Shown here: piece after piece, positions 19,351 through 27,384 of the stretch
Position numbering within the stretch: the first letter of the stretch is position 1
Layout: each line of letters begins with the position of its first letter
NCBI GenBank assembly: GCA_945482615.1
Contig: CALYRG010000006.1
Coordinates: 1 to 48,899 of the forward strand
DNA from: an uncultured Clostridia bacterium
Lineage (GTDB): Bacteria; Bacillota; Clostridia; Oscillospirales; Oscillospiraceae
Direction of reading: 5' to 3'
DNA: 48,899 bases
Position numbers and translations under genes: made by a program
Notes under the pieces: model-generated
What the model saw: the letters and a program-made list of their open reading frames with translations, nothing else
Told to the model about the DNA's origin: nothing
Database searches by the model: none

Positions 19351-20019
19351 ATGAAAAAGATTCTTGCATTTGTGCTGGTATTGGCCATGGTTCTGGCCTT
19401 TGCCGGCTGCTCCTCCTCCAAGGCAATGAGCCATGCAGACTTTGTTGCGGCGGAGATGGATTCTCAGGTGACTGTAGAGACCTATGTTCAGGCAACGCAG
19501 TCTTGGTGGGACAATAAGATTACGGTGTATGCACAGAGCGAAGACGGTGCCTACTTCCTGTATGAAATGGCTTGTCCCGAGGCAGACGCCTCCAAGCTGG
19601 TTCCCGGTACCAAGATCCGTGTCACCGGAACCAAGGGCGAGTGGGCCGGCGAAGTGGAGATCATGGATGCTACCTTTGAAATCCTGAAGGGCAGCTTCAT
19701 TGCGGAGCCTGTGGACGTGACCGCACTGCTGGGCACCGACGAGCTGATTGCCCATCAGAACGAGAAGGTTATCTTCAAGGGCCTGACCGTTTCCAAGGTG
19801 GAATACAAGAACGGCGAGCCCGGCGATGACATCTATGTGTCCTTCACCTACGGCGACGGCACCTACGACTTCTGCGTGGAGCGCTACCTCACCGGTCCCG
19901 AGACCGAGGTCTATGCCGCTGTCGGCGAGCTGCAGCCCGGCGACGTGGTGGACGTGGAGGGCTTCCTGTACTGGTATGAGGGCGTGAACACCCACATCAC
20001 CGCTGTGACCAAGGCTTGA
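19351..20019 (+). CDS. Lipoprotein with two OB-like domains
   Basis: 222-aa predicted lipoprotein (lipobox LAFAGC, Cys20). The mature part appears to hold two beta-barrel domains of the OB type: residues about 40-120, ending KLVPGTKIRVTGTKGEW and MDATFEIL, and residues about 140-222, ending LQPGDVVDVEGFLYW and NTHITAV. Both contain the strand pattern and the PGTKIRVTG/PGDVVDVEG turn of small extracytoplasmic OB folds. The specific function is unknown. Start ATG 19351 is preferred over ATG 19345 because the AAAGGAG box gives 7-bp spacing. It has its own promoter and a terminator, so it is monocistronic. Confidence 0.8.
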   Translation: MKKILAFVLVLAMVLAFAGCSSSKAMSHADFVAAEMDSQVTVETYVQATQSWWDNKITVYAQSEDGAYFLYEMACPEADASKLVPGTKIRVTGTKGEWAGEVEIMDATFEILKGSFIAEPVDVTALLGTDELIAHQNEKVIFKGLTVSKVEYKNGEPGDDIYVSFTYGDGTYDFCVERYLTGPETEVYAAVGELQPGDVVDVEGFLYWYEGVNTHITAVTKA

Positions 20020-20035
20020 CCCAATTTCATCCCTA

Positions 20036-20062
20036 CCCCCACCCGACAGGGTGGGGGCTTTG
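20036..20062 (+). terminator. Terminator after the two-OB lipoprotein gene
   Basis: CCCCCACCC (20036-20044) pairs with GGGTGGGGG (20049-20057) around a 4-nt loop. The T tract that follows is short, so efficiency may be moderate. Confidence 0.7.
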
Positions 20063-20085
20063 CCGTTTATGAGACCGGAATCTAC

Positions 20086-20114
20086 TTGAAATGGAAGGGT
20101 GAATATGGTATAAT
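20086..20114 (+). promoter_or_regulatory. Sigma-A promoter for the sugar phosphotransferase gene
   Basis: TTGAAA (20086-20091), 17 bp, TATAAT (20109-20114), with a TG extended -10. The 5' leader of about 100 nt contains no obvious structure. Confidence 0.8.
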
Positions 20115-20219
20115 TCGTAAAAGAAGAACTATGTCTACCAAATGCGCATGGATCTTTGCCGCCGGATGCTCCGCAGAAGTCTGCTTTTCGGCATAAAAAA
20201 GAAAAAGGATGCGTTTGCT

Positions 20220-21617
20220 ATGAAAAAACTGAGCCGCTCCGCGCGGGAGGATATGAAGGGCTTTGTCCGGGTGGCGGAAACCTGGCTGGAGATCGCCCTG
20301 ATGTCCCTGGCATACTACGTTGCCTGGGAAAGGGGCTACGATTTCTACGCCTTTGCCTATCGGGGGAAATATCTGCTGATGGGTGTATACGCGCTGCTGC
20401 TGTATGCCCTGTTTGTCAACTCCGAGTGCACCAAGTTCGGACAGCTCCACCGGATGGATCTGATTATCGGACAGATCATCTCCCTGTGCCTGGTGGATGT
20501 GGTCACCTATTTCCAGCTGTGTCTGATTGCAAACCAGATGATCAGCGTGACGCCCATGCTGTGGCTGCTGGCAGGACAGATTGTGGCGGCCATCGGGCTG
20601 GTGTACCTGTTCACCTGGATCTATCACAAGGCATACGCGCCCCATGACATGCTCCTGATCTATGGAGAAAAGCGTGGTGTGGAGCTGAAGATCAAGATGG
20701 ATTCCCGCCGGGATAAGTATAATATCAGCAAGCTCATTTCTGCCAGTGAAGGACTGGATGCAATTCGTAAGGAGATTCCCAAATACGATGCGGTGATCCT
20801 CAATGATATCCCGGCCCAGCTGCGCAACGACATCCTCAAGTTCTGCTACCGCTACCGGGTGCGTACCTATGTGGCCCCCAAGCTCACGGATATCATGATC
20901 CGGGGCGCCAAGAACATCACCCTGTTTGATACGCCGTTGCTTCTGGTCAAGGGAACCGGGCTGACGCCAGCCCAAAGGGTGGTCAAGCGGACGATGGACA
21001 TCGTGCTCAGCGCCGTGGCTCTCATCATTGCTTCCCCGGTGCTGCTGCTGGTGGCCCTCGCCATCAAGCTGGAGGATGGCGGCCCGGTGTTCTACCGCCA
21101 GAAGCGTCTGACCCGGAACAGCCGGGAGTTTGAGATACTGAAGTTCCGCAGTATGATCGTGGATGCAGAAAAATATGCCGGAGCGGTACTGGCAACGGAT
21201 GCCGATCCCCGGATCACCAAGGTAGGCAGGTTCATCCGGGCCACCCGAATTGACGAGCTGCCCCAGCTGATCAACATTCTCATCGGCGATATGAGCATTG
21301 TCGGCCCCCGGCCGGAACGCCGGGTGATCGCCGAGGAATACTACAAGGATATTCCGGAGTTCTACTACCGGCTGAAGGTTCGGGGGGGCCTGACTGGCTA
21401 TGCCCAGATCTACGGAAAGTACAACACCAGCCCCTATGATAAGCTGCGGCTGGATCTGCAGTATATTGAGAATTATTCCATCCTGATGGATATCAAGCTG
21501 ATTATTCTGACCCTGCGGATCATCTTCAGCAAGGACAGCACCGAGGGCGTGGACATTGCGGAGGAGAACAGGAAGAAGGCGGACGAGCTGTTCCGCCAGA
21601 TGAACGAAGACCAGTAA
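20220..21617 (+). CDS. Polyprenyl-phosphate sugar phosphotransferase (WcaJ-like)
   Basis: 465-aa membrane enzyme that starts a surface glycan by moving a sugar-1-phosphate onto undecaprenyl phosphate. The N-terminal half holds about four helices and a CoA-binding-like domain; the C-terminal bacterial sugar transferase domain begins near residue 254 (KRTMDIVLSAVALI) with the FRSM, DELPQLINIL and GDMSIVGPRPER motifs. I chose ATG 20220 (MKKLSRSARE) because AAAAAGGA precedes it; an upstream in-frame start at 20142 would add a basic, unconserved stretch. No glycosyltransferases or polymerase genes lie nearby, so this is an orphan initiator in this window. Confidence 0.92.
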   Translation: MKKLSRSAREDMKGFVRVAETWLEIALMSLAYYVAWERGYDFYAFAYRGKYLLMGVYALLLYALFVNSECTKFGQLHRMDLIIGQIISLCLVDVVTYFQLCLIANQMISVTPMLWLLAGQIVAAIGLVYLFTWIYHKAYAPHDMLLIYGEKRGVELKIKMDSRRDKYNISKLISASEGLDAIRKEIPKYDAVILNDIPAQLRNDILKFCYRYRVRTYVAPKLTDIMIRGAKNITLFDTPLLLVKGTGLTPAQRVVKRTMDIVLSAVALIIASPVLLLVALAIKLEDGGPVFYRQKRLTRNSREFEILKFRSMIVDAEKYAGAVLATDADPRITKVGRFIRATRIDELPQLINILIGDMSIVGPRPERRVIAEEYYKDIPEFYYRLKVRGGLTGYAQIYGKYNTSPYDKLRLDLQYIENYSILMDIKLIILTLRIIFSKDSTEGVDIAEENRKKADELFRQMNEDQ

Positions 21618-21650
21618 CGCTTTCACCCTTTTTACCGGGAGGTGCAAACC

Positions 21651-23342
21651 ATGAAAATGACCATTGACGGACGTGAGATTTGTCCGAAGCCCGGGCAGAG
21701 CCTGCTTACCCTTTGCCGGGAACTGGGCTTTCCCCAGCAGAAGCTGTCGGATCGGCCGCTGGCGGCCAAGATCGCCGGAGAGGTATTCACGCTGAATTAT
21801 GTTCCGGTGCGGCTGAAGGACAGCCAGTCTGACCGTCCCTCCATCCGCCGTGCCATGGAAGCATCAAACGGCATGGTTCGGCTGCTGCGCTATGGCGACC
21901 CGGCAGGCAAGGAGTGCTACATCCGCACGGCACTGTTTACCATGTTCCTGGCGCTGAAGCAGCTGGGGTTCCGGGGAAAGGCAAGCTGCACGCTGGGTTC
22001 CAGCGTCTTTGTCCAGGTGGAAGGGGAGGGCTTCTGCACTGCCAGACTGAAGCAGCGTGTCCGGGAGCTGGTGGAAGCGGACATTCCCCTGATCCGCCGA
22101 AGGGTTCCCATCGGGGAGGCTGTGGAGCGCTACACCCGGGAAGGACAGACGGACAAGGCCCGGTTGCTGAGGTGGCGGACGGAAGACTACTTTGACGAAT
22201 ACTGCTACGGCGATTTTTCCGACTACTACTATGGGGAGATGATCCCATCCACCGGCTTTCTGACTGTGTGGGACATTCTGGCGGTGGACGGCGGCTTCCT
22301 CTTTGTCTACCCGGATGATAATGACCCGGAAACGCTTGCCACGGTTCCTTCCATGCCCAATTTCTTTGGAGTCTTTACGGAGGGAGAGCGGTGGTGCCAG
22401 CTGATGGAGTGCGAGACTGCCGCAGACCTGAACGACCTGACCGCCTCCGGACGAATCCGGGAGCTGATCCGGGTGAATGAGGCGCTGCATGAAAGACGCT
22501 TCTCCCAGGTGACGGACATGATCTGCCAGCGGGGTGCCAAAGCCGTGATGCTGGCAGGCCCTAGCTCCTCCGGCAAGACAACCTCCGCCAACCGCCTGGC
22601 AACCCAACTGCGGGTACACGGCAGGAAGCCCATCCTGCTGAGCCTGGATGACTACTATATCGATCGGGAGAAGATCCCCCTCGGGCCGGATGGCAAGCGG
22701 GATCTGGAGCATATCAACACCCTGGATACCCAGCTGTTCCGTGAGAATATGCGTTCCCTGCTGGCAGGGGAGGAGGTGGAGATTCCCACCTTCAATTTCC
22801 TCACCGGCTGCCGGGAGTGGCAGGGCCATAAGGTGCGGCTGGATGACCGGTCGGTAATCATTGTGGAGGGGCTTCACGCGCTGAATCCACAGATGCTGCC
22901 GGAGGGCGTGGAACCAAAGCTGATCTTCCGGATGTATGTCAGCCCGCTGCTGCCGCTGAACCTGGATGACCACAACCGGATTCCCACCAGCCTTCTGCGG
23001 CTGCTGCGGCGGACCGTCCGGGACTATGAGACCCGGGGTGCCTCGGTTCAGCACACCATGTCCATGTGGGAGAGTGTGCAGCGGGGCGAACGGCGCTGGA
23101 TCTATCCTTTCCAGGAAAATGCGGATGTGATGTTCAACTCCTCCACGCTGTATGAGCTGGCGGTACTGAAAAAGCATATCTACCCGCTGCTTACTGCGGT
23201 TCCCCCGGAGAACAGCTGCTACGAGGCGGTCCGGGGCCTGGTGAAGGTGCTCAACTATATTCTGGAGGCGGATGTGGACGACGAAATTCCCCCCACCAGT
23301 CTGGTGCGGGAGTTCATCGGCGGCAACAGCTTCTACAGGTAA
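21651..23342 (+). CDS. TGS-domain nucleoside (uridine) kinase
   Basis: 563-aa fusion protein. Residues 1-60 are a TGS-like ubiquitin fold (KMTIDGREICPKPGQSLLTL), the middle resembles the second additional domain of threonyl-tRNA synthetase, and the C-terminal third is a uridine kinase/phosphoribulokinase P-loop domain with AGPSSSGKTTS (about residues 302-312) and SLDDYYIDREKIP. This architecture is common in Clostridia and is annotated as nucleoside or uridine kinase; whether its substrate is uridine is unproven. ATG 21651 has a GGGAGGTG box. It follows the sugar transferase by 33 bp and probably shares its transcript. Confidence 0.9.
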   Translation: MKMTIDGREICPKPGQSLLTLCRELGFPQQKLSDRPLAAKIAGEVFTLNYVPVRLKDSQSDRPSIRRAMEASNGMVRLLRYGDPAGKECYIRTALFTMFLALKQLGFRGKASCTLGSSVFVQVEGEGFCTARLKQRVRELVEADIPLIRRRVPIGEAVERYTREGQTDKARLLRWRTEDYFDEYCYGDFSDYYYGEMIPSTGFLTVWDILAVDGGFLFVYPDDNDPETLATVPSMPNFFGVFTEGERWCQLMECETAADLNDLTASGRIRELIRVNEALHERRFSQVTDMICQRGAKAVMLAGPSSSGKTTSANRLATQLRVHGRKPILLSLDDYYIDREKIPLGPDGKRDLEHINTLDTQLFRENMRSLLAGEEVEIPTFNFLTGCREWQGHKVRLDDRSVIIVEGLHALNPQMLPEGVEPKLIFRMYVSPLLPLNLDDHNRIPTSLLRLLRRTVRDYETRGASVQHTMSMWESVQRGERRWIYPFQENADVMFNSSTLYELAVLKKHIYPLLTAVPPENSCYEAVRGLVKVLNYILEADVDDEIPPTSLVREFIGGNSFYR

Positions 23343-23376
23343 AAAACAACTGCCATTCCCGAAAGGGAATGGCAGT
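23341..23376 (-). terminator. Terminator for the small membrane protein gene (and shared end of the kinase gene)
   Basis: Perfect 12-bp stem (23349-23360 with 23365-23376) and GAAA loop. Read on the minus strand it is followed by a T tract (A-run at 23341-23346), so it acts mainly on the gene at 23394-23693. On the plus strand there is no T run. Confidence 0.8.
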
Positions 23377-23393
23377 CATCGGTTCTGAAGGAG

Positions 23394-23693
23394 CTATGCG
23401 TTGGCAGGGCAGGGGAAACCCAGCAGCAGGGACAGACCTACACACAGGATGATGCAGATAAAGGCGGTCACCATCCACAGGCTGCGGCGGCGGGTAAATT
23501 CACCGGTGAGGAACAGCCAGCCGGTGCATAAAAGGGAGCCGAAGATGGAAATAATGGCGGCAACGACCTTGACGACGCTCCAGCCTAAACCGGCGCTGAC
23601 CAGGAAAAGAACAAAGATCAGGGCATCGGCAAGGATGATTTTCGTCATCATGCTTTCCATTCTTCTATAGCGCTTATTGCTGCGATTCGCCAC
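23394..23693 (-). CDS. Small integral membrane protein, unknown function
   Basis: 99-aa protein with a basic N-terminus (MANRSNKRYRRME) and three hydrophobic helices (ILADALIFVLFLVSAGLGW, VVKVVAAIISIFGSLLC and MVTAFICIILCVGLSLLLG). I do not recognise the family. The start is a GTG at 23693 with a GGAGGG box 7 bp upstream. It has its own promoter and terminator, so it is a real single-gene unit on the strand opposite its neighbours. Confidence 0.8.
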   Translation of the reverse strand: MANRSNKRYRRMESMMTKIILADALIFVLFLVSAGLGWSVVKVVAAIISIFGSLLCTGWLFLTGEFTRRRSLWMVTAFICIILCVGLSLLLGFPCPANA

Positions 23694-23724
23694 GTATCAT
23701 CCCTCCAACGTTTCTTTTACAGGT

Positions 23725-23753
23725 ATCATAGCACACCGGATCGAAAAAAGCAA
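23725..23753 (-). promoter_or_regulatory. Sigma-A promoter for the small membrane protein gene
   Basis: Minus strand: TTGCTT (23753-23748), 17 bp, TATGAT (23730-23725). It is divergent from the scpA promoter. Confidence 0.75.
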
Positions 23754-23805
23754 TATTTTCTGAAAGAAAACCACAACTCTTCCCGTGGAATCTTTCCCAA
23801 CCCTC

Positions 23806-23834
23806 TTGCGGCTTTGACAAATCAATGCTATAAT
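23806..23834 (+). promoter_or_regulatory. Extended -10 promoter for the scpA operon
   Basis: TATAAT (23829-23834) with TGC directly upstream, and TTGCGG (23806-23811) 17 bp away. A consensus TTGACA at 23814 is only 9 bp from the -10 and cannot serve as its -35. Confidence 0.65.
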
Positions 23835-23881
23835 GGCACAAAACTGTTTGAATGATCAGCCCAGGAAAGGCAAGTAGGATT

Positions 23882-24673
23882 ATGCAAGAACCCAAGTACC
23901 GACTGGAGGGCATCGTCCATACCCGCAGTGAGGGTATGGAGGACTTTGAGGGCCCTCTGGACGTTATTTTTGAACTGCTGAGTAAAAACAAAATCGAGAT
24001 TCAGGATGTGTCCATCACTGCGATTCTGGAGCAGTATCTGGCGTACCTGGAGGAAATGAAGCGGATGGATATGGAGATCGCCAGTGAGTTTATCACCATG
24101 GCCTCCCACCTGATGCTCATCAAAACCAAGATGCTCCTGTCCGCTGCCGAGCAGGCAGAGGCGGAAAGCGAGCTGGATCTGCTGCGCCAGTCCCTCATTG
24201 AGCGTAAGCGCAAGGAGGCGATGGAGCAGATCCGTCTGGCGATCACCGAACTGGAGCCCCGCAATGAGATCGGTCGGTGCCTGTTCACCAAGGAGCCGGA
24301 GCCTCTGCGCCGGGATCAGGGCTATCGCTACCAGCATACCCCCGGAGATCTGCTGCGGGCGCTGGATGCCATCGCCGAGCGCAATGCACGGCAGCTGCCT
24401 CCGCCTACGGCCAACTTCCAGGGCATCGTGGGCAAGGAGCCCTACCCCATTGGGCGGAAGACCGGCGAAGTCCTGCGCCAGCTGATTCTGCGGGGCGTGG
24501 AGCGGCTGAAAAATCTGTTCCGGGGGAATCGGTCACGGTCGGAGGTCGTAGCCACCTTTCTGGCGGTGTTGGATCTGTGCAAGACCAACAGCGTGGTGCT
24601 GGAGGACGATGTAAATGGAGACAATCCCAATGTCCGTCTGCTGGACACCGCCCGTAGAAAGGAGCTGGTCTAA
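23882..24673 (+). CDS. scpA: Segregation and condensation protein A
   Basis: Kleisin subunit of the SMC-ScpAB condensin that compacts and segregates the chromosome. The 263-aa product begins the family domain with DFEGPLDVIFELLSKNKIEI and has the SEFITMASHLMLIKTKMLL helix; the C-terminal winged helix ends FLAVLDLCKTNSV. ATG 23882 is chosen from family start position; an in-frame ATG at 23852 is possible. First gene of scpA-scpB-DUF2953-ytfJ-dacF-rluB. Confidence 0.94.
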   Translation: MQEPKYRLEGIVHTRSEGMEDFEGPLDVIFELLSKNKIEIQDVSITAILEQYLAYLEEMKRMDMEIASEFITMASHLMLIKTKMLLSAAEQAEAESELDLLRQSLIERKRKEAMEQIRLAITELEPRNEIGRCLFTKEPEPLRRDQGYRYQHTPGDLLRALDAIAERNARQLPPPTANFQGIVGKEPYPIGRKTGEVLRQLILRGVERLKNLFRGNRSRSEVVATFLAVLDLCKTNSVVLEDDVNGDNPNVRLLDTARRKELV

Positions 24674-25233
24674 TGGAGCAGGAAGAACTGAAACGTGCCA
24701 TAGAGGCCATCCTCTTCGCCGCCGGAGAGCGGGTGGAGCTGCAAAGACTGGCAGACACCCTGCAAACGGACCCTGCCGATGTGGAGGCAGCGGCAAATGC
24801 CCTGGCGGACACCTATGCCTTTGAGCGCCGGGGTATCCGGATCCTGCGCTTGGAAAAGGGCTACCAGATGGTATCCGCCGGAGAGCTGGCAGAGTATGTG
24901 ACAAAGGCGCTGGAGACCCGCAAGCCCCCCAAGCTGTCCGCTTCCCAGTTGGAAACCCTGACCATCATCGCTTACTACCAGCCTGCAACGAAAGCCATGG
25001 TGGAACAGATCCGGGGCGTAGACAGTGCCTACTCCGTGGCAGCGCTGCTGAATAAGAAGCTTATCGAGGAAGCGGGACGGCTGAATGTCCCCGGACGTCC
25101 CATCCAGTACAGGACGACACCGGATTTCCTGCGTACCTTTGGCCTGAGCAGCCTGGAAGAGCTGCCTCCTATTGAGAAGATCGCCTTTGGTGAGCCGGTG
25201 GAGCTGCCCCAGGAGCAGCAGGAGGGCATCTGA
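24673..25233 (+). CDS. scpB: Segregation and condensation protein B
   Basis: 186-aa partner of ScpA in the SMC complex: two winged-helix domains, with AIEAILFAAGERVELQRLAD at the N-terminus and LETLTIIAYYQPATKAMVEQIRG in the second domain (written here as two adjacent parts of the family signature: LETLTIIAYYQP and VEQIRGVDSA). The start shares one base with the scpA stop (TAATG), as is usual for this pair. Confidence 0.94.
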   Translation: MEQEELKRAIEAILFAAGERVELQRLADTLQTDPADVEAAANALADTYAFERRGIRILRLEKGYQMVSAGELAEYVTKALETRKPPKLSASQLETLTIIAYYQPATKAMVEQIRGVDSAYSVAALLNKKLIEEAGRLNVPGRPIQYRTTPDFLRTFGLSSLEELPPIEKIAFGEPVELPQEQQEGI

Positions 25234-25916
25234 TGGGATGGTGGATCACCCTCGGGGTGCTGATCCTGCTGGCGATCCTTCCTCTTGGGGGGCGGGTACA
25301 TTACGACAGTCAGGGCATCCGTGCCTGGATTCTGGCGGGCTCCATCCGGGTCGGCGTGTATCCCCTGAGGAAAAAGCCGGGGAAGAAGCCGAAAAAGGAG
25401 AAGGCACCTCCCAACAAAGAGGAGCAGAAGGAAGCGCCGCTTCCACAGCCGCCGCAGCCTCCGAAGCCGGAAAAGAAGGCAAAGGGCGGCTCCCTGACAG
25501 ACTTTCTGCCCTTTGTCCGGCTGGGCCTGGACTTTCTGGGAAGCCTTCGCCGGAAGCTGCGTATCACAAATCTGTATCTGCGTCTGATCCTGGCGTCCTC
25601 CGACCCTGCGGATCTGGGCATTCAATACGGCAAAGCCTGGGAAGCGCTGGGAAGTATCATGCCTCAGGTGGAACGGGCTGTGAAGATCAAAAAACGGGAT
25701 ATCCAGGTGGGCTGCGACTTTGAGGCCGACAAGACTGTGGTGGTATTCCGGATGGATCTTACCATTACCCTGGGAAGACTGCTAGCCCTTGCCGTTTCTT
25801 ACGGCATCCGGGCATTGAGAGAATTTTTGAAATTCAGGAAAAAACGAGAAAGCGGTGGAAACAATGAGCCAGAAATTACCCAACATGTTGGAATCGACCA
25901 TTCAGAAAATCCGTGA
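25233..25916 (+). CDS. DUF2953 protein
   Basis: 227-aa protein with one N-terminal membrane helix (WITLGVLILLAILPLGG), a proline/lysine-rich linker (about residues 47-90) and a C-terminal DUF2953 domain. Genes of this family are typically found directly upstream of ytfJ in Clostridia and Bacilli, as here, and a link to spore formation is suspected but not shown. It shares one base with the scpB stop and overlaps ytfJ by 53 bp, a long overlap even for this compact operon. Confidence 0.85.
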   Translation: MGWWITLGVLILLAILPLGGRVHYDSQGIRAWILAGSIRVGVYPLRKKPGKKPKKEKAPPNKEEQKEAPLPQPPQPPKPEKKAKGGSLTDFLPFVRLGLDFLGSLRRKLRITNLYLRLILASSDPADLGIQYGKAWEALGSIMPQVERAVKIKKRDIQVGCDFEADKTVVVFRMDLTITLGRLLALAVSYGIRALREFLKFRKKRESGGNNEPEITQHVGIDHSENP

Positions 25917-26247
25917 GATGGTGGACGTAAACTCCGTCATCGGACAGCCTATCACGACCCCGGATGGGGTTACCGTGATTCCCGTGAGCAAGGTCAGCGT
26001 TGGCTTCGGCGGAGGCGGATCGGATTTCGTATCCAGCAAGGCCGGCGCAGACAATCCCTTCGGCGGCGGTGCAGGCGGCGGAGTTAAGGTGACGCCTATC
26101 TGCTTCCTGATTATCAAGGACGGCAACGTCCGGATGATGCCGGTTCCGGAGCCTGCAAACTCCACTGCCGACCGGGTTGTGGAGATGCTGCCTGACACTC
26201 TGGAGAAGCTCACCAGCTTCCTGGACAGCAAAAAAGCCACGGAATAA
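25864..26247 (+). CDS. ytfJ: Spore protein YtfJ/GerW
   Basis: 127-aa member of the GerW/YtfJ family, a spore inner-membrane protein needed for normal germination in Bacillus. Recognised by the N-terminal helix with REMVDVNSVIGQPI, the glycine-rich core VSVGFGGGGSDF and FGGGAGGGVKVTPICFLII. ATG 25864 lies inside the end of the DUF2953 gene in another frame. Its presence supports a spore-forming host. Confidence 0.9.
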   Translation: MSQKLPNMLESTIQKIREMVDVNSVIGQPITTPDGVTVIPVSKVSVGFGGGGSDFVSSKAGADNPFGGGAGGGVKVTPICFLIIKDGNVRMMPVPEPANSTADRVVEMLPDTLEKLTSFLDSKKATE

Positions 26248-26253
26248 AATGAT

Positions 26254-26278
26254 CCCGGCGGGGTACACTACCGCCGGG
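26254..26278 (+). promoter_or_regulatory. GC-rich hairpin touching the dacF start codon
   Basis: CCCGGCGG (26254-26261) pairs with CCGCCGGG (26271-26278) around a 9-nt loop. The last stem base is the G of GTG 26278. No T run follows, so it is unlikely to be a terminator. Confidence 0.5.
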
Positions 26279-27384
26279 TGAGTGAAGTGAAACGATTTTT
26301 CGCCGGAACGGCGGCTGCATTGCTGGCCGCCGTTTCCCTTTTGCCGGTGCGGGCGGAGGCCATCTCTGCCCAGAGAGCCTTTGCGCTGGATGCAGTCAGC
26401 GGACGTGTGCTCTATGCCAGAGAGGCCGACAGTCAGGCCCTGATTGCCAGTACTACCAAGATCATGACGGCTCTGGTGGTGTGTGAGCGGTGCAATGTGT
26501 TGGATCGGATGCGGATTCCCAAGGAGGCCGTGGGCATTGAAGGTTCCTCCATGTACCTGCGGGAGGGAGAGATTCTGACATTGCAGGAGCTTCTGTACGG
26601 GCTGATGCTGTCCTCCGGAAATGATGCCGCCGTGGCGCTGGCAATCTACTGCGGGGGCACGGTGGAGGGCTTTGTGGAGCTGATGAATGACAAAGCGAGG
26701 GTTCTCGGACTGCGCAATACCCATTTTGAAAACCCCAACGGTCTGGATAGTCCCGGTCACCGTTCCACGGCCCGGGATCTGGCGGTGCTGGCATCCTATG
26801 CCATGGAGAACCCCATCTTCTATCAGACGGTGTCCACCCAAAAGGTGAAGGTGGGGCAGCGGTATCTCACCAATCACAACAAGCTCCTGTGGCGGGTGGA
26901 GGGGGCAGACGGTGTGAAGACCGGCTTCACCAAGGCTGCCGGACGGATTCTGGTATCCAGCGCTACCCGGGACGGACGACGGATCATCGTTGCAACCCTG
27001 AATGCCCCGGACGACTGGAATGATCATGCAAAGCTTCTGGAGGATGGATTTTCCAGGTATGCCTTCCGGCGAATCCTGACAGCGGGACAGCAGGTGGGTA
27101 CCTTGGAGGTTGTTGGCGGCCAGGGCGGCAGAGTCAGCGTTCTGGCGGCTGGGGATTTTGACTATCCGGTTGCCCCGGAGGAACGGCCTCAGCCGGTGAT
27201 TCCCGGTCCCGGCTTCGTCTACGCGCCTGCTGTGGAGGGCGCGGATGCGGGGAAGGTTTACGTGGTCATTGAGGGCAAAGCGGTAGGCTCGGTTCCTGCG
27301 GTCTACGGCGCTACCGTGGAGCAGGAGCGGACAGAAGAAAAGAGCTTCTGGCAGAAACTATTTGACAGGGGAGGCGCGCCATGA
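26278..27384 (+). CDS. dacF: D-alanyl-D-alanine carboxypeptidase (DacF/PBP5-type)
   Basis: Low-molecular-weight penicillin-binding protein that trims stem peptides of peptidoglycan. The 368-aa precursor has a signal peptide (cleavage around VRAEAI) and the three active-site motifs of family S11: STTK (SxxK), SGN and KTG in GVKTGFTKAAG. A C-terminal PBP5-like domain follows; there is no obvious C-terminal amphipathic anchor. The start is GTG, at 26278 or in frame at 26287; neither has a clear Shine-Dalgarno, and a hairpin abuts the first. It overlaps rluB by 4 bp. Clostridial homologues next to ytfJ are often linked to spore cortex maturation. Confidence 0.92.
   Translation: MSEVKRFFAGTAAALLAAVSLLPVRAEAISAQRAFALDAVSGRVLYAREADSQALIASTTKIMTALVVCERCNVLDRMRIPKEAVGIEGSSMYLREGEILTLQELLYGLMLSSGNDAAVALAIYCGGTVEGFVELMNDKARVLGLRNTHFENPNGLDSPGHRSTARDLAVLASYAMENPIFYQTVSTQKVKVGQRYLTNHNKLLWRVEGADGVKTGFTKAAGRILVSSATRDGRRIIVATLNAPDDWNDHAKLLEDGFSRYAFRRILTAGQQVGTLEVVGGQGGRVSVLAAGDFDYPVAPEERPQPVIPGPGFVYAPAVEGADAGKVYVVIEGKAVGSVPAVYGATVEQERTEEKSFWQKLFDRGGAP

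Noticed and set aside
23814-23834. TTGACA with TATAAT 9 bp apart as the scpA promoter
   Set aside because: The spacing is too short for sigma-A; the TTGCGG at 23806 with 17 bp and an extended -10 fits better.
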